A stretch of 64,000 nt of DNA from Nemophila menziesii (lineage: Eukaryota; Streptophyta; Magnoliopsida; Boraginales; Hydrophyllaceae): NCBI GenBank assembly GCA_029959085.1, contig JARWIR010000001.1:71238899-71302898 (forward strand). Reading direction: 5' to 3'. Made by a program: the position numbers and the translations under genes. The notes beneath the pieces are model-generated. The model saw only the letters and a list, made by a program, of their open reading frames with translations. It was not told where the DNA came from and did no database searches. This document shows, piece by piece, positions 21,849 through 33,356 of the stretch (positions within the stretch are counted from its first letter, which is position 1; every line of letters starts with the position of its first letter).

Positions 21849-22290
21849 GCGCAGTTTCTCTTCAATTAATCATGAACGCAATATTAAGTTGTGTGTATCT
21901 TGCCTTGCCGGCATACCGGTGATACCACCGGGATACCGGTCACGATTGTCAATTTCTCGTGACGCACTAAGAAACTGCGTGTTGCTGCTCATCATCCAGT
22001 GAGTTGGAGTTGTAACAAAGTGGCTTGGCCGGCATACCGACGGTCTGACAGGCATTCTTGTCGTGCAACTCAAATTTTCGCTGACGCAGTAAGTAGCTGT
22101 GTGTACGTGGCCAACATCCAGAAGGTTGGCGCTATGATTAATTTTTGTGGCCGGCATGCCGCCATTCTGGCCGGCTAGCTTGTCGCAGAAATTTCCTCTC
22201 TTCGCATTTTTTCGATGATGCAACTGGTAGTTGCATCAAAGTGGTTAACATCCAGATAGTTTGACCGGCATACCAGTCAGATTACTGGCT
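21849..22290 (-). repeat. Degenerate tandem repeat (about 120-130 bp) in the gypsy 3' region
   Basis: Roughly four units, each with a GCCGGCATACCG-like core, a CATCCAG..GTTGG segment and a GACGCA-TAAG-AGCTG segment. The last recurs at about 21961, 22083 and, diverged, about 22213. It is markedly more GC-rich than the surroundings and repeated in unit C (about 59285-59730). A 117-codon ORF across it is a by-product of the repeat. Confidence 0.6.
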
Positions 22291-22622
22291 AGCCGGTCCG
22301 TATAAGTTCATTTCACCACTTAGACACTCAAAAACGCTGTCTCACACCTGTTCAACCCCAAACTCAAGGATTAAGTACCTGCACTCATCAAAACACTCCA
22401 CCTTTCGCATTTCTTTAAAGTTATACACTAATATACATAAATTACTCTATTCACACTAAGAATTTAAAAGACATGAAAGCAATAAACTAATATACAATTG
22501 GAATGACTTTTGTTTAACGTCGTTAAGCTCGATGTGTTACCTCTCACACTTATTCAGCTTCAAGGAGGTACATGACCTCCCCATGATGTGAATCTTCCAT
22601 GTGATTAGTATCCTCCTCCTTG

Positions 22623-23180
22623 TTAAATCTTCAACCGATGCCCATTCACCATGAAGGTGCGTTGCTCAGATGGATTTTCAATTTCTATAGCTCCATGAGG
22701 TATGACTTTGGTCACTACAAAAGGACCACACCGCCTTGATCTTAACTTACATGAATAATTACTTAACTTGGAGTTATACTTGAGGACCATCTGTCCAACC
22801 ATAAATTTCTTTGCACGAATGCGATTATCATGCCATTTCTTTGTTTTTTCTTTATAAAGTTTAGCATTCTCATAGGCATGAAATCGAAACTCATCAAGTT
22901 CATTCAGTTTCATCATATGATTCTCACTAGCTAAAGTAGGATGCATGTTTAACTACACTATCGCCCAATATGCACCCAGTTCAAGTTCAAGAGGTAAGTG
23001 ACAATCCTTACTATACACTACGCGATACGGAGATGCACCAACATGTGTCTTAAACATAGTACAATATGCCACAACGCGTCATCTAATTTCATTGACCAAT
23101 CCTTGCGTGTGGGTCCAACAGTCTTCTCTACAACAGATTTGATTTCTCGATTAGAGACCCCAGCTTGATTATTTTCTTTT
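22623..23180 (-). pseudogene. Ty3/gypsy integrase, C-terminal half, frameshifted
   Basis: Upper part (23180-22950): a [10 protein letters not shown] motif, then [18 protein letters not shown], as in gypsy integrase cores. It passes a frameshift and stop before the last open part (22946-22623), with ELDEFRFHAYENAKLYKEK and the GPY/F-like CGPFVVTKVIPHGAIEIE module ending in VNGHRLKI. The catalytic core is mostly absent. Non-functional. Confidence 0.85.
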
Positions 23181-24640
23181 TAAATTTTATTAATTAATAT
23201 TTATGCTATTAATATTGAATATTTAATTGTATATATTCAGGTTTCCAAGGATATAAATATGCTGATAAACAACCGATCGTACCTTGGGGTCCAAGGTATC
23301 TATTTTTATCAATATCTCTTACTATTAAATAACATACCCAAAAAAAGGCAATATAATAATTTATATGTTCTCAGGTTCAGTAAGTCTGAAGTGAAGGATA
23401 TGCAAATAAACATGGCAATATCAGCAGTTTTTGTAAGTAATAAAACGTGAATATTTGATTATATGACTCAAAGTTGTGTCAAAGTTTTGTTTGGTAAATT
23501 ATACATACTGCTTGGATATTTTTGAAAGGAAATGCAAAATATAAACCTTTACAATGTTTAGCATTTGTGTTTGTGTATCGAATATTTTTTTCTTAAAGTA
23601 CATAATAAATTGGGTTTTATTTTGAAGTTCTCTTTTTTCACCCTCTACCTATGAGCTTTATAAGTGTCTTTTGTCAATTACTTTAGCAGCAATTCTGATA
23701 ATTAATTAGATTCTCTTCTTAACAATATGCCTTTGTTATTGTTGAATTTGTGAGCATTTAAGCTTAATTCAATCTGTTTTTGACAATAACAGAAGCTTGG
23801 AGATATAATGGATATGGAATGTGGTGGTCGATATATTATTTTGATGATGGAACTATTCTCGGTTCCCTTTGAATTATTCGCTCAATCTGCTAGTATTGCA
23901 GAGATTCTTCATGTGGGGACTGAATTATTTAATTATTTTTTCTTTTACTAAATATCTAAAAACCATTATACATTCCAGAGATGCTTCAAATATTGGTTTG
24001 ATCAAAGTGTGTGACACTTATTTATTTGGTTTGAATCATGTAGCTCAGACGAACCTTGGGATTGTTATGAGCTACTTTAATGAAAAATTCTTCAAAAATT
24101 ACATTAAAATCTGGTAATTATTCACACTCAAAATTCTTTAATCACTATACTCATCTATTCTATCTAGGATTTATGTTGATACAAATTTATTTTCCATATT
24201 TTAGGCGTCAATTCATTCTGCAAATGACATTCTTAAACATCCTATTTTCGTGAAATGGTGATCTGGTTCACTAAATAAACGTGAGCGAGTATATAATATT
24301 GTTAAATTGAAAGATATACTATGGAAAAAGTAAACTCACATACACTTTATCCTTCTTTATGGAGATGCAATGTCTTTAAATTGTTACAAGATAGAATTTT
24401 AACTCGCATATATATTCCCATGGTAAGCTTGAACTATTGTGTAAAGTATTTTAGAGGTCCAATAACTATAAAAATTAGCATTTTAACCCCTGATTTTTCG
24501 GGTAATTGTCCAAATTTAAAGGGAATCAGAATTATTTTGTTCGGTAATCAAATCAGGTCAATCAACATTTTCAAAAGACAAGATTTTTGGAATCAATTAG
24601 AGGAAATAATAATACACTTAGGGAAAAGATGAATTTGTGA
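23181..24640 (+). pseudogene. Exon-like fragments of an unidentified plant gene
   Basis: Several short open pieces have plausible splice borders: about 23242-23298 (cag|GTTTCCAAGG...|gtatct, reading VSKDINMLINNRSYLGVQ), 23353-23428 (ctcag|...|gtaagt), 23791-23910, 23980-24116 ([11 protein letters not shown]...), about 24204-24260 (ILKHPIF) and 24321-24632. Conservation with unit C is near total. N-M-L-I and HPIF faintly recall protein kinase subdomains of the IRE1 type, but key motifs cannot be assembled. I do not claim a function. It may be a captured or decayed gene, or non-coding. Confidence 0.3.
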
Positions 24641-25293
24641 CTATTTGGCCCCTTATATTTTGAAGTGTAAATCAAGAAGTATATGGTTATTGTTTCTTTT
24701 GGAGTAAATTGGTCCTCTAATCATCTTCAAAGTAACAATTTAGTCCCTGATATATTGAAAAGTGTATCTCAACATTATTGCTATTCAGGTTTCGTATCTG
24801 TTCAAGAAACCAGAAGTTTCTGATACAATAATATTCAAACGAGAACTGTAACTGCTAAGGAGATACGATTGTTAGCGGTAATCAGAAAGGAGAATCTTGT
24901 GTTTATCACAAATAGGGTGTGATTACTCATTTGTAGAATTTACTCTCGTCCGAGGATGCACTTACACAAGAGAATTTGCTACAACAATGCTTAATTGATC
25001 TATTAACAATGACAATAGGATAAAACATAATGGAGTGTATCAATTTGATAGTTTCCGTGTTGAGATTTGGTGTTTGTTTTTTCTTCCTATGAGAACTTGG
25101 TTATAAGTGTTATGGTTTGTTCATATATAATTTCATGAAACTTGAAGTTGAATCCCTAAATCATGAATACATATTAGATCACGAAATCGTGATTTAAACG
25201 TACTTTTATCTAAAAAGTTTAAATTTTTGAAGTAAGTAAATTGACGATTAATTAATTTTTTTCCATAGTGTTTTTAGACACGGGAAATACCTA
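24641..25293. other. Non-coding, no feature seen
   Basis: AT-rich sequence between the exon-like region and the microsatellite. A small inverted repeat, cacgaaatcgtg, is present near 25180. No gene or transposon end recognised. Confidence 0.5.
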
Positions 25294-25377
25294 GTATATA
25301 TATACATATATATGTATATATATGCATGCATAATAAATACGTATATATGTATATACATACGTGTATATATATGTACG

Positions 25378-25413
<36 letters not shown>

Positions 25414-25666
25414 ATATATATACATATATACATATATACATATATATATATATATCTGAGACACGTACTGTAGGGTTATAAATACAAACAATAACCTATA
25501 TATACATATATATGTTTATATAATTATATGTATATATGTATATGTATATATGTATATGTATATATATATATGTGTGTGTGTGTGTGTATGTGTGTATGTA
25601 TATATATATGTTTGCGTGTGTATGTATATATATATGTTTGTGTGTATGTATATATATATATATATA
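25294..25666. repeat. Compound (TA/CA/TG)n microsatellite
   Basis: About 370 bp of alternating purine-pyrimidine DNA: TATATACATA units, a GTGTGTGTGT core near 25573-25600, and TATGTATATA units, interrupted by a short unique insert around 25456-25500. It joins the exon-like region to CACTA-1 sequence starting tttgtgtgttttcacg. The unit C version (62726-63053) is shorter, so the tract is unstable. Confidence 0.85.
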
Positions 25667-26760
25667 AATTCATAATAAAGGTTTGTGTGTTTTCACGATT
25701 AATGATTACCCAGCTATGTCATACACTTTGGGATGGCCAGGTTAAGGTCACAAAGTTTTACCTGAATACATGGATTCTATACCATTCTTGCGAGTGAGTA
25801 AAGGTGTTGTGTATTTTTATCACAGACAGTGGTTATCTTTTCAACTTCAATTTAAAGGATACTTATCCTCTTACATTATTTCCGAGCATGGGACCCCTAG
25901 GGAACATCGTCCCGTCGATACTCAAAGAATTTAGATGGGTTGCCTATTGCGTTTCCCAGTAAACTCAAGGACTTTATTGGAAAGGCGAGTAAGAAAACAG
26001 GTACTCGGGATTTTAACTAGATGAAAATGAGTATTTTCTATCGTTTACCTTATTGTTCGAAAAACTTGTTGAAACATAACATCGACGTTATGTATTGTGA
26101 AAAGAATGTGTGTGATAGTCTATTTAGAAATGTGCTTGGAGTAGATGGCATCAACAAAGATAATGTGAACCCAAGAAATGATCAAAAGCATATTGGCATC
26201 AGGCAAGAGTTTTGGTTATTTGAGGACCGTGGTAGAGTGATTCAACCGTCCACAAAGTATGTGATGCCCCCAGATAAGCTACATATGTTTCGGATTGGTT
26301 AAAAGCATAGAAGTTTTCCGATAGATTAGATTCAAGTTTGAGGAATAACATTCAGATTGATATGGGAAAGATCATTGGTATTAAATCCCATGACTGTAAC
26401 ATCATGATGCATTTTCTTTTCGTGGCTAGTATCCCTAGACTTATCGATGATATATCGTTCAGTGATCCAATCATTGGGTTATGCAAGGTATTCATGACTT
26501 TTTTTAAAGAATCTAAGTATGCAAAAATTTGAAATCTAAAGTGTGGGTGCTTATATCCAAGCTTGAAATGACGTTTTCTCCAACTATTTTTGACATAATG
26601 GCCCATTTTGTCATACACTTACACGAGGAAGCCTAATTAGGAGGTCTGGTTCAAATGCGTTGGATGTACCAATTTTAAAGATACTTGAAGAAACTAAAAG
26701 ATTATATATGGATTCCGGCTAGGCCTGAGCTCTATAACACTATATCTAAGTGGTAGGTTT
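25667..26760 (+). pseudogene. CACTA-1 TNPD transposase, 3' part, unit A
   Basis: Resumes TNPD after the LTP block: the INDYPA..TLGWSGQ region (25680-25800), NIDVMYCEKNVCDSLF with GIRQEFWLFEDRGRV (26021-26302), then the DUF4218-like KIIGIKSHDCNIMMHFLFVA (26338-26532), and degraded sequence to about 26760. It overlaps in content with 20350-20973, so it belongs to a different CACTA-1 copy, probably the one begun at 3001. Frameshifts and stops throughout. Confidence 0.78.
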
Positions 26761-27310
26761 ATTAATTAAATACCAGGGAGGTCTAGAGACCATGATATAT
26801 CTTGTTATTAGGACACATTAAACCGAGGGCTATATTTTTTCTAAGTGTCGTCCACCTGATTTTCTTCTGTGTCAATAGTCGTTAAATACAATTTGGTGGG
26901 TCCATAATTATCTCCCATTACTCACTATGGGAATACCCTTAGGGTTCCTAGCCAGTTAGCATTCTCGTTAGCTTATTATAGATGTCATATATCCAACAAT
27001 TGGGATTTCCGTTAATTCGCTCTCACAGATGGTGTCAATCCTTTACGCCGCTGGTTCTCAACCTCTCGATAGCTTTCTTGATAACTTTACCATGTCGATT
27101 GAGTTTACCACCACACATAGTTTTGTTGCTCTAATATACTCTGCCATCACAAAATACCTCAATAAAGCCATAAATTATGCGACTATCGACATATGATATA
27201 GCTAGTATTTATCATAAATCCCCTTAAACACACTCCCTTGCACCACCTTTATCTCGTTTACATTATCGTTCGTGTTCAACTTCCATCATTTATTCGAGTT
27301 CCTCCATCTT

Positions 27311-27554
27311 TTTTTTTTTTGTACATGGGTTCCGGGATTGCTTGCGCGCATCCGACTAATCCCACGGGGATATACACGCCTCCCCATGTATATTCCCAGG
27401 TAAATCAGAACTAGGTGACCCATGTTCAGGGAGGAGTTCGAGCCTTGTACCTCTTACTTTACATCCGTTAGGGAGGGGATTCGAACCCTAGACCTCCCCT
27501 TTAAATGCTGAAGAAATAGCAAGGCTCTGGCCAGTTGAGCTAACCCAACTGGTT
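27311..27554 (-). mobile_element. tRNA-derived SINE, absent from unit B
   Basis: 244 bp bounded by the 15-bp duplication gagttcctccatctt (27296-27310 and 27555-27569). On the minus strand it starts near an A-box-like TTAGCTCAACTGG (complement of 27530-27542), has a perfect B-box-like GGTTCGAATCC (complement of about 27477-27488), and ends in poly(A), seen as the T-run at 27311-27320. Unit B has one copy of the target (about 39853-39870), the empty site. Confidence 0.9.
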
Positions 27555-28638
27555 GAGTTCCTCCATCTTACTAACACAATTTGTTCCCCTTTCCTAGAAT
27601 CGCCTCTTCCAACATTACCCAAGCCCAAACATAGTTAATCACCAGGAATTTTGCCTTTTTAAGTATTTTTTATGATATCAGGAAAGCCGTTAGATTCAAT
27701 ATGTAAAAATCCGAGCAAGCTATATCGTTCAAATTATAGTAGCAAAAAAAACATTTCATGGAAAGTCGGAAACTTGACGCTTATTCTAAATATTATCTCT
27801 CCTCCAATTTTCCTAAGACCCTAGGACTAGACTGCCACTAAGTCTGCGTTAAAACATCCCATAGTGGATGAGATATGCCTGCTCATTATTCTTATGTGTT
27901 TTTTGCATGATTACTTGTCCTAATAACATGGTATAATTACCTATTATTTATGAAACATGAGGTCTATTTTTCCTTATTTAATTATAATTTAAAGATTAGG
28001 TTAACGGATAAATTTAACACTGGACAAGAAAATGTGCTTAATATGGAAATATTGGAATATAGTCCATTTGATAGGTCTTTTTATGTTCCAAATTCCATGA
28101 TGATTAAGTGCCTAAAATTATTCTTACAAGGTTTTAATAATATCCTCTAAAATTTGCATATCTTCATAAAAAACACTTTCGATAACCTCGTTTTCTATCT
28201 CCATTTTATAACTTGTACACTTTCATCTTATTTTTCTTTGCATAATTTCTATGTGTTGTGTGACTTTTACTTCCTTTTTATACTCCTTATCATAACACTC
28301 ATCATATGCTTTATATTGCACCTACATAATTTAAAAACACCTTTTTTTTATCACAACTCATTATAGTTTAATATTTGTTGCACAAGATGAACTACAATTA
28401 TTCTCGTACTTTCCATTGTTCAACTTTCATGTTTAAGAATCTTTTCAATTAGAATTAATATCGTGATCTTATTATTATATCTTTCACTTGATATGTCTTA
28501 CACAATTTATTGGATATATCTCTGAGTGTGTTGCGATTAAGCTATTAACTTTGTTAAACATTATCTTAGTACTTCATATCGTACACCTAATATGAAGAAA
28601 TTCTTTCGATCTGAGCTATCAACCGTTAATTAGGTTAA

Positions 28639-29256
28639 GTGTCATTTCATCAAATAATTGACAACCTTAAAACACTCTCAAACCTGCGTCCTGATCCAAA
28701 ATGGGCACCCGTTTTAAGCCAAAAAAAAGGCATTCCGTTTTTTGTGAAGAATAAGAAGGCGTCCAAGAAATTAAAGGAAGAATTGGCTACCTTGCAAGAA
28801 GTTAAGACCGACATCCATACCAAAAATAGTAGTATGTTTTTTAAGGAAAACTGTATAACATTTCATCAGCAACAACGTCGTTTCAAGAACATCGGAATTT
28901 ATATACATTATCTAAAAGATTCCACGTGGAAAATTGTCGTTGGGGAAAAACGGATACCCATTGTTTATGTAACCTTTTTTGTATATATTGTTCTCCTTCT
29001 TGTAGAGTCTTTGGAACTTTATCCACTATATGTAAAGGCTTTCTTGCATCACATACCTCATATCTTGAAGCCACAATTCATCTTCGTACTATCTAAAACT
29101 TCAAGACAGAATTCACAAGCTTGTTTTTATTACTTTCACATTAGCAAATCAAGCTTGGTGCAATTACTTGTAATATCCAACCGATTTAAGGATTACATCA
29201 TATCTAAGCCATCATCTTCATATATACTCAACAAAGATATCAACTTCAATCTTTAA
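28639..29256 (+). other. Unrecognised 205-codon ORF in the unit tail
   Basis: Open reading from 28639 with DPKWAPVLSQKKGIPFF and a lysine-rich SKKLKEELATLQEV near the start, later a hydrophobic stretch. The equivalent in unit B (about 40940-41700) is broken by a stop, indels and the SINE-like insert. No family recognised. Lack of conservation argues against a gene. Confidence 0.2.
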
Positions 29257-29388
29257 TTTGTATCAACTCTTCAAGGAGTTAACAATCAATCTTGTAATAT
29301 AAGCTAACTAAGGAGCAAATTCATTTGGTTGTCAAATTATCCATCTATCCACTTAAGGTATTACTATTTCACTACCTTATAGAAGAGG

Positions 29389-30859
29389 GAATATCACAAG
29401 TTAAGAATGACCCTCGTAAAAATTAAACAGGCTGTGACTTAATCGCTAACAATTTTATCTGGTTGTGATATAACCGGTAAAAGTCTTGGAACTTTTTAAG
29501 TTGTGGTTTAGCCTGAAAAACCTCATTGTAATGGTTCATACCTTACAATTGAGATATATTAAGGAGCTTATTAAATAAGTTTGAAAATCCTACCAGGATG
29601 GCCCTAGGTTGTGTATGTCGTAAAACCAAACCACTCGGATGATTAATCCTTTACTTGATGAAGTTTGCATTAGGGAAGTATTCAAGATGGCATGATATTA
29701 TTAAGTTTATCAGACTAACTAACCCTTTGAATGTTTGATGAGGCAAAATCCTCTTAAGGTTGACACTAGAGAGAAAAGTAAATGAACTCTATAACAAGTT
29801 ATTTTTGAAGTACAAAAATTTAAATAAAAAATATATAATATATCTAATTAGAATCGAACATAATTATATTTTTTACCTTTTTAAATATCAAGTAACACAA
29901 ACCATGAAAATGATATTAATTTAAAAAAAAAGGTTTACACGACGTCGTTTTCCATTTGTATGTATAAATCGCGTTATCAAACCCTATTCCTATCTTTACG
30001 CCGTTGTTTACTCCTCTTCCTTGACCTTATCATATATTTACAACTTTTCCCATATTCTCTGTATGCTCCAATCCTATTCGCATTTCACAACAGATCGATG
30101 CTCATTGCATTTCATGTAACTATTCTTGCAGATTTCTATTTTTTAATCGTTGCCAATAGTAATTATTTCTTAATAGATAATGTTTTTTTTTTAATTTATA
30201 TGTTCCTTTATGAGTAAATTTATGTGATATGGTTTCATTCAATTCCTCTAGCCTAATTTTTCTATTGAATAACATATATTTATAAGGCTGTTGTGTTCAT
30301 GAATGAAGATTTTAGGAAAAAATGTGATTTGTTCATGTATAAAGAATTTGGTAGATAAGTTATATTTTGTAGCTTACTCTGTAGATAAAATACAGTAAAT
30401 GTACAAATGATGAAGGGATTGTATTAATTGAAATGTAAATTACGTGTGTACATTCAAGTCGAGGCGTTTTAATTTTGTGCACTCGTGCATAGCCGAAACT
30501 TTCTGAAACTTTTTATACATAATTGGTATTAAAAAATTAATATTTACTTTTTAGCTTAAGTTTACATTTCTTGAGGCGGTTGCAAATTATATACAAAATT
30601 TTCATTAGGATCGATGATTATATAGAGTGAGCATATTAACTTAGCTTATTGATTCTCTTACATGGTGGAGATAAATCAATATATTTATGGGTTTGAAAGA
30701 AATATGAGGATTCTAACAGTTATAGACTATTCACTATTGTAGTAACTATAATGAATAATCCTTGTATCTTTGTGATTGAGTTACATTATAAACCATATTA
30801 GTTTTATATTCTTGAAATTGATTCAGATCTTAAAAAATTAATTGCACAATATTTTTCAG
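29389..30859. other. Non-coding lead-in to the NTase pseudogene, unit B
   Basis: Counterpart of 1-1468 with scattered substitutions. No gene seen. Confidence 0.6.
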
Positions 30860-31921
30860 GTATTCCCATACGGGTCGGCACCATTGGAAACCTATCTCCC
30901 TGATGGAGATACCGATTTAACCGCCTTTGGTGGGCTAAAGATGGAAGATGTAATAGCTAATGGAATGGTCGTTGTACTTGAAAAAACTGACCAGGACGGA
31001 TCTTCAGAGTTTCGTGTCACGATATACAAGTCATCAATGCTGAGGTACTTTAATTAACATTAGAAACCCTAACATTAAAATAAAAATATATTCCTCTTTA
31101 TCTCAAGCTCCACTCTTATAATTAACGTGTAGGTGAAAATCATCAAGTGTATTGTGCAGAAGACTGTGGTTGATATTTTGTTTAATCAAATAGGTGGTGT
31201 ATGTACTATATGCTTCCTTGAGCAGGTAATTACTTATCTTCTTCTAGTTACATAATATTATTTAATTAATTTCTAGATATTTGGATTCACAAATTTTACG
31301 TTATGTATTTTCCAGGTTTGTCTTCTAATCGTGAAGGATTATCTCTTCAAATGTAGAATAATTTTGATTAAGGCTTGGTGCTACTATGAAAGTCGCATAC
31401 TCGGGGCCCACCATGGTTTAATCTCAACATATGGCCTAGAAACACTAGTGTTGTACATATTTCACTTATTCAATTTAACACTAGATGGCCCCTTAGCTGT
31501 GAGTATACTCTCATCATTGTATCTTTTACAAATTTTATTGATCTAATTATTGTTATGGATTTCTATTAGGTTTTATACAAATTTCTGGACTATTTTAGCA
31601 AGTTTGACTGGGATAATTACTGTGTCAGTTTAAAGGGTCCCGTCTCTATATCCTCTTTACCAAAAATCGTGGGTAATTCATACTTTCTTAAAACAATCAC
31701 CCAGTTTATGGTTTATAAACAATGTATATATACAATTAATTTTTTTGTTTTTCTTTTCCAGCTGAAAGACCCGAAAATGATGGTGGTGATTTGCTTCTTC
31801 GCAATGATTTTCTTTGAAGTTGTATCGACTCCTTCTCGGCTCCTACTAGAGACTCACATTCACGCTCATTTCAAAAAAAAATTGAATATAGTTTATCCAT
31901 TACTAGAACACAATAATATTG
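30860..31921 (+). pseudogene. PAP/OAS1-type nucleotidyltransferase fragment, copy B (least decayed)
   Basis: Exons at 30860-31044, 31133-31225, 31316-31499, 31570-31672 and 31762-31921, each with AG/GT borders. Exon 3 is fully open (KAWCYYESRILGAHHGLIS, YGLETLVLYIFHLFN) and exon 4 reads VLYKFLDYFSKFDWDNYCVS, where copies A and C have a stop. Defects are a 1-nt deletion late in exon 1 (cgtgtcacgat versus cgtgtcaccgat) and a TGA in exon 5. The phases fit together (exon 4 ends one base into a codon completed by exon 5), confirming origin from an intron-bearing gene rather than a cDNA. Ends at the same LTP-promoter fusion as the other copies. Confidence 0.85.
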
Positions 31922-32398
31922 GAAGTGTGGTAGTAGGTTTGAGTAGAAGGTTGTCGTGTTAAGGTTTATATAGGGCTGAAAATGCCTAAAAGTTCACAGA
32001 TACATATAGTTGGTAGTTGTGGTTATTTGAGCGTTGATATTGGTATCAATCAGTATTATGTGTATGTATGAATGTAGCTATGCTAACGGTAGATATATAT
32101 CTCATTTCCCTTAAAAGAGTTAATAAGCATATGGTCACAATAAATAGTTTAAAGGTCGATAGTTGTCTCCTTGATAGGGAGTAACTCTTATAAGATTGTT
32201 GAATTTTAAGATCTTATTCTACTGGTATGGAAAAGAGTGTTGATATATATATATATAACTGATAAATTAAACCGATTAATTAATCATTTTCAATCAAACA
32301 ATATTACATCGCACATCTTCAAAGATGAGATCTATAAAGACAAAATGATTTTGGTCTTTAAAGAACGGACAGTGTCGACGGGCCACGCGTTTTGTTGG
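31922..32398 (-). promoter_or_regulatory. Ectopic LTP promoter copy, unit B
   Basis: Same fusion and orientation as at 2531. The TATA box is the complement of about 31964-31973. It is followed at 32399 by CACTAGCGGG. The AT run is short (about 32243-32256). No LTP gene lies in this unit. Confidence 0.78.
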
Positions 32399-33356
32399 CA
32401 CTAGCGGGTATTTAAAAAAAATTACAAGTCTTTTGAGACGTAAAATTATCGTCTTTAAAGAGATATGTCATTAATGATGACATATCATTTCAAAAGATGT
32501 CATTCGCGATAATTTATTTTTTCGTCTTTCGATAGAAATTTTGTCGTCTTGATAGAGGTCATTCTCAAATACTTATAATGTCATTACAGACGACCAAATT
32601 TGTTTCTAAAGACACTATTGTGTTTTATTTGTATAAACCAGTTAAAAAATATAATAACTAATGCAAAAATAAAAGTAAAGTAAATAAATAAATAACTTTA
32701 CTTGTCGAGGTTCGGATTGGATACGATGTCTTTAAGGTATTTGGGCCACGTACCGGTATCTTACGTTTTTCGGCTTCAACCTCCAAGATACAACGACGAA
32801 ACTATTCAAAAGAAACTGACACACGAATTCTTAAGAATTTCAACGACCTTAATAAAGTCGATTCTTTCTCTCTCTCTCTCTTATAATTTTAATGTTTGAT
32901 GCTTTAGAAAAAGGAATGAAGAAAATGGTTTAGTTGGCCAACTATTTATAGAAGATGAAAAGGTGGCTTGACAAAGGGTTGTGATGTTTCATTTGAAGAC
33001 ACGTTATATTAAAAAAAAGCAATGTTTGTTATAAAAGAGCAAAGCATGGATGGTGAAGATGGTATAAAACTCTAGCCCACAAGCCCACCAGGTTGGAGGT
33101 TTAGGTTTAATCCCTCAGCCTATCAGTTTTTTTTGCTTTGCTTCATAACCAGAGGAAATAGAATTCCTTTTCATTTCTTCAAATACTATGACTCAATTTC
33201 TCATTAAATTTCAAATAATTTTAAATGATGAAATATTACGTTAATCTTTACAACTATAATAAACATTGCAATATTCGAAACATTTCTTTAAATTGAGCCA
33301 CCGACTACCATCATAAACATGGTCATCACTTGGGTAAAATCTCACTTGACCAACAA

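Larger units (their letters stand above)
20974..23180 (-). mobile_element. Ty3/gypsy fragment: integrase end plus 3' region
   Basis: On the minus strand the C-terminal half of an integrase (23180-22623) is followed by a long region with tandem repeats (22290-21849) and an unrecognised ORF (21437-20974). There are no LTRs, protease, reverse transcriptase or RNase H. Both ends abut unrelated DNA: the exon-like region at 23181, and CACTA-1 at 20973 with only a few ambiguous junction bases. A long tandem-repeat-bearing 3' region is typical of Tat-lineage elements, so a Tat relative is likely but unproven. Also present in unit C. Confidence 0.75.
1..29388. repeat. Segmental repeat unit A
   Basis: This unit is repeated as unit C: position 1 aligns with 41821, and collinear landmarks follow through to about 26613 (window end). 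The order is NTase fragment, LTP-promoter copy, CACTA-1, CACTA-2, MITE, LINE stub, LTP, CACTA-1 second copy with Pack-MULE, gypsy fragment, exon-like region, microsatellite, CACTA-1 remainder, tail. The tail (about 26300-29388) also aligns with the tail of unit B. Private to A are the 5.5-kb LINE at 10538-16022 and, relative to B, a SINE at 27311-27554. Unit ends are set by where homology to the next unit begins, not by any terminal motif. Confidence 0.9.
26761..29388. other. Tail of unit A, non-coding
   Basis: Collinear with 39301-41820 in unit B apart from private insertions. I recognise no CACTA right end here, although the position suggests it should have been one. It contains a SINE (27311-27554) and a 205-codon ORF of doubtful status (28639-29256). 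Confidence 0.55.

Noticed and set aside
27470..27554. A tRNA gene suggested by A- and B-box sequences
   Set aside because: Part of a poly(A)-tailed 244-bp element with target duplications; no cloverleaf acceptor pairing is evident. It is a SINE.
3001..29388. A complete CACTA-1 with matching right terminal repeat
   Set aside because: I looked for CCCGCTAGTG on the right side of units A and B and did not see it. The element is described as lacking an identified right end.
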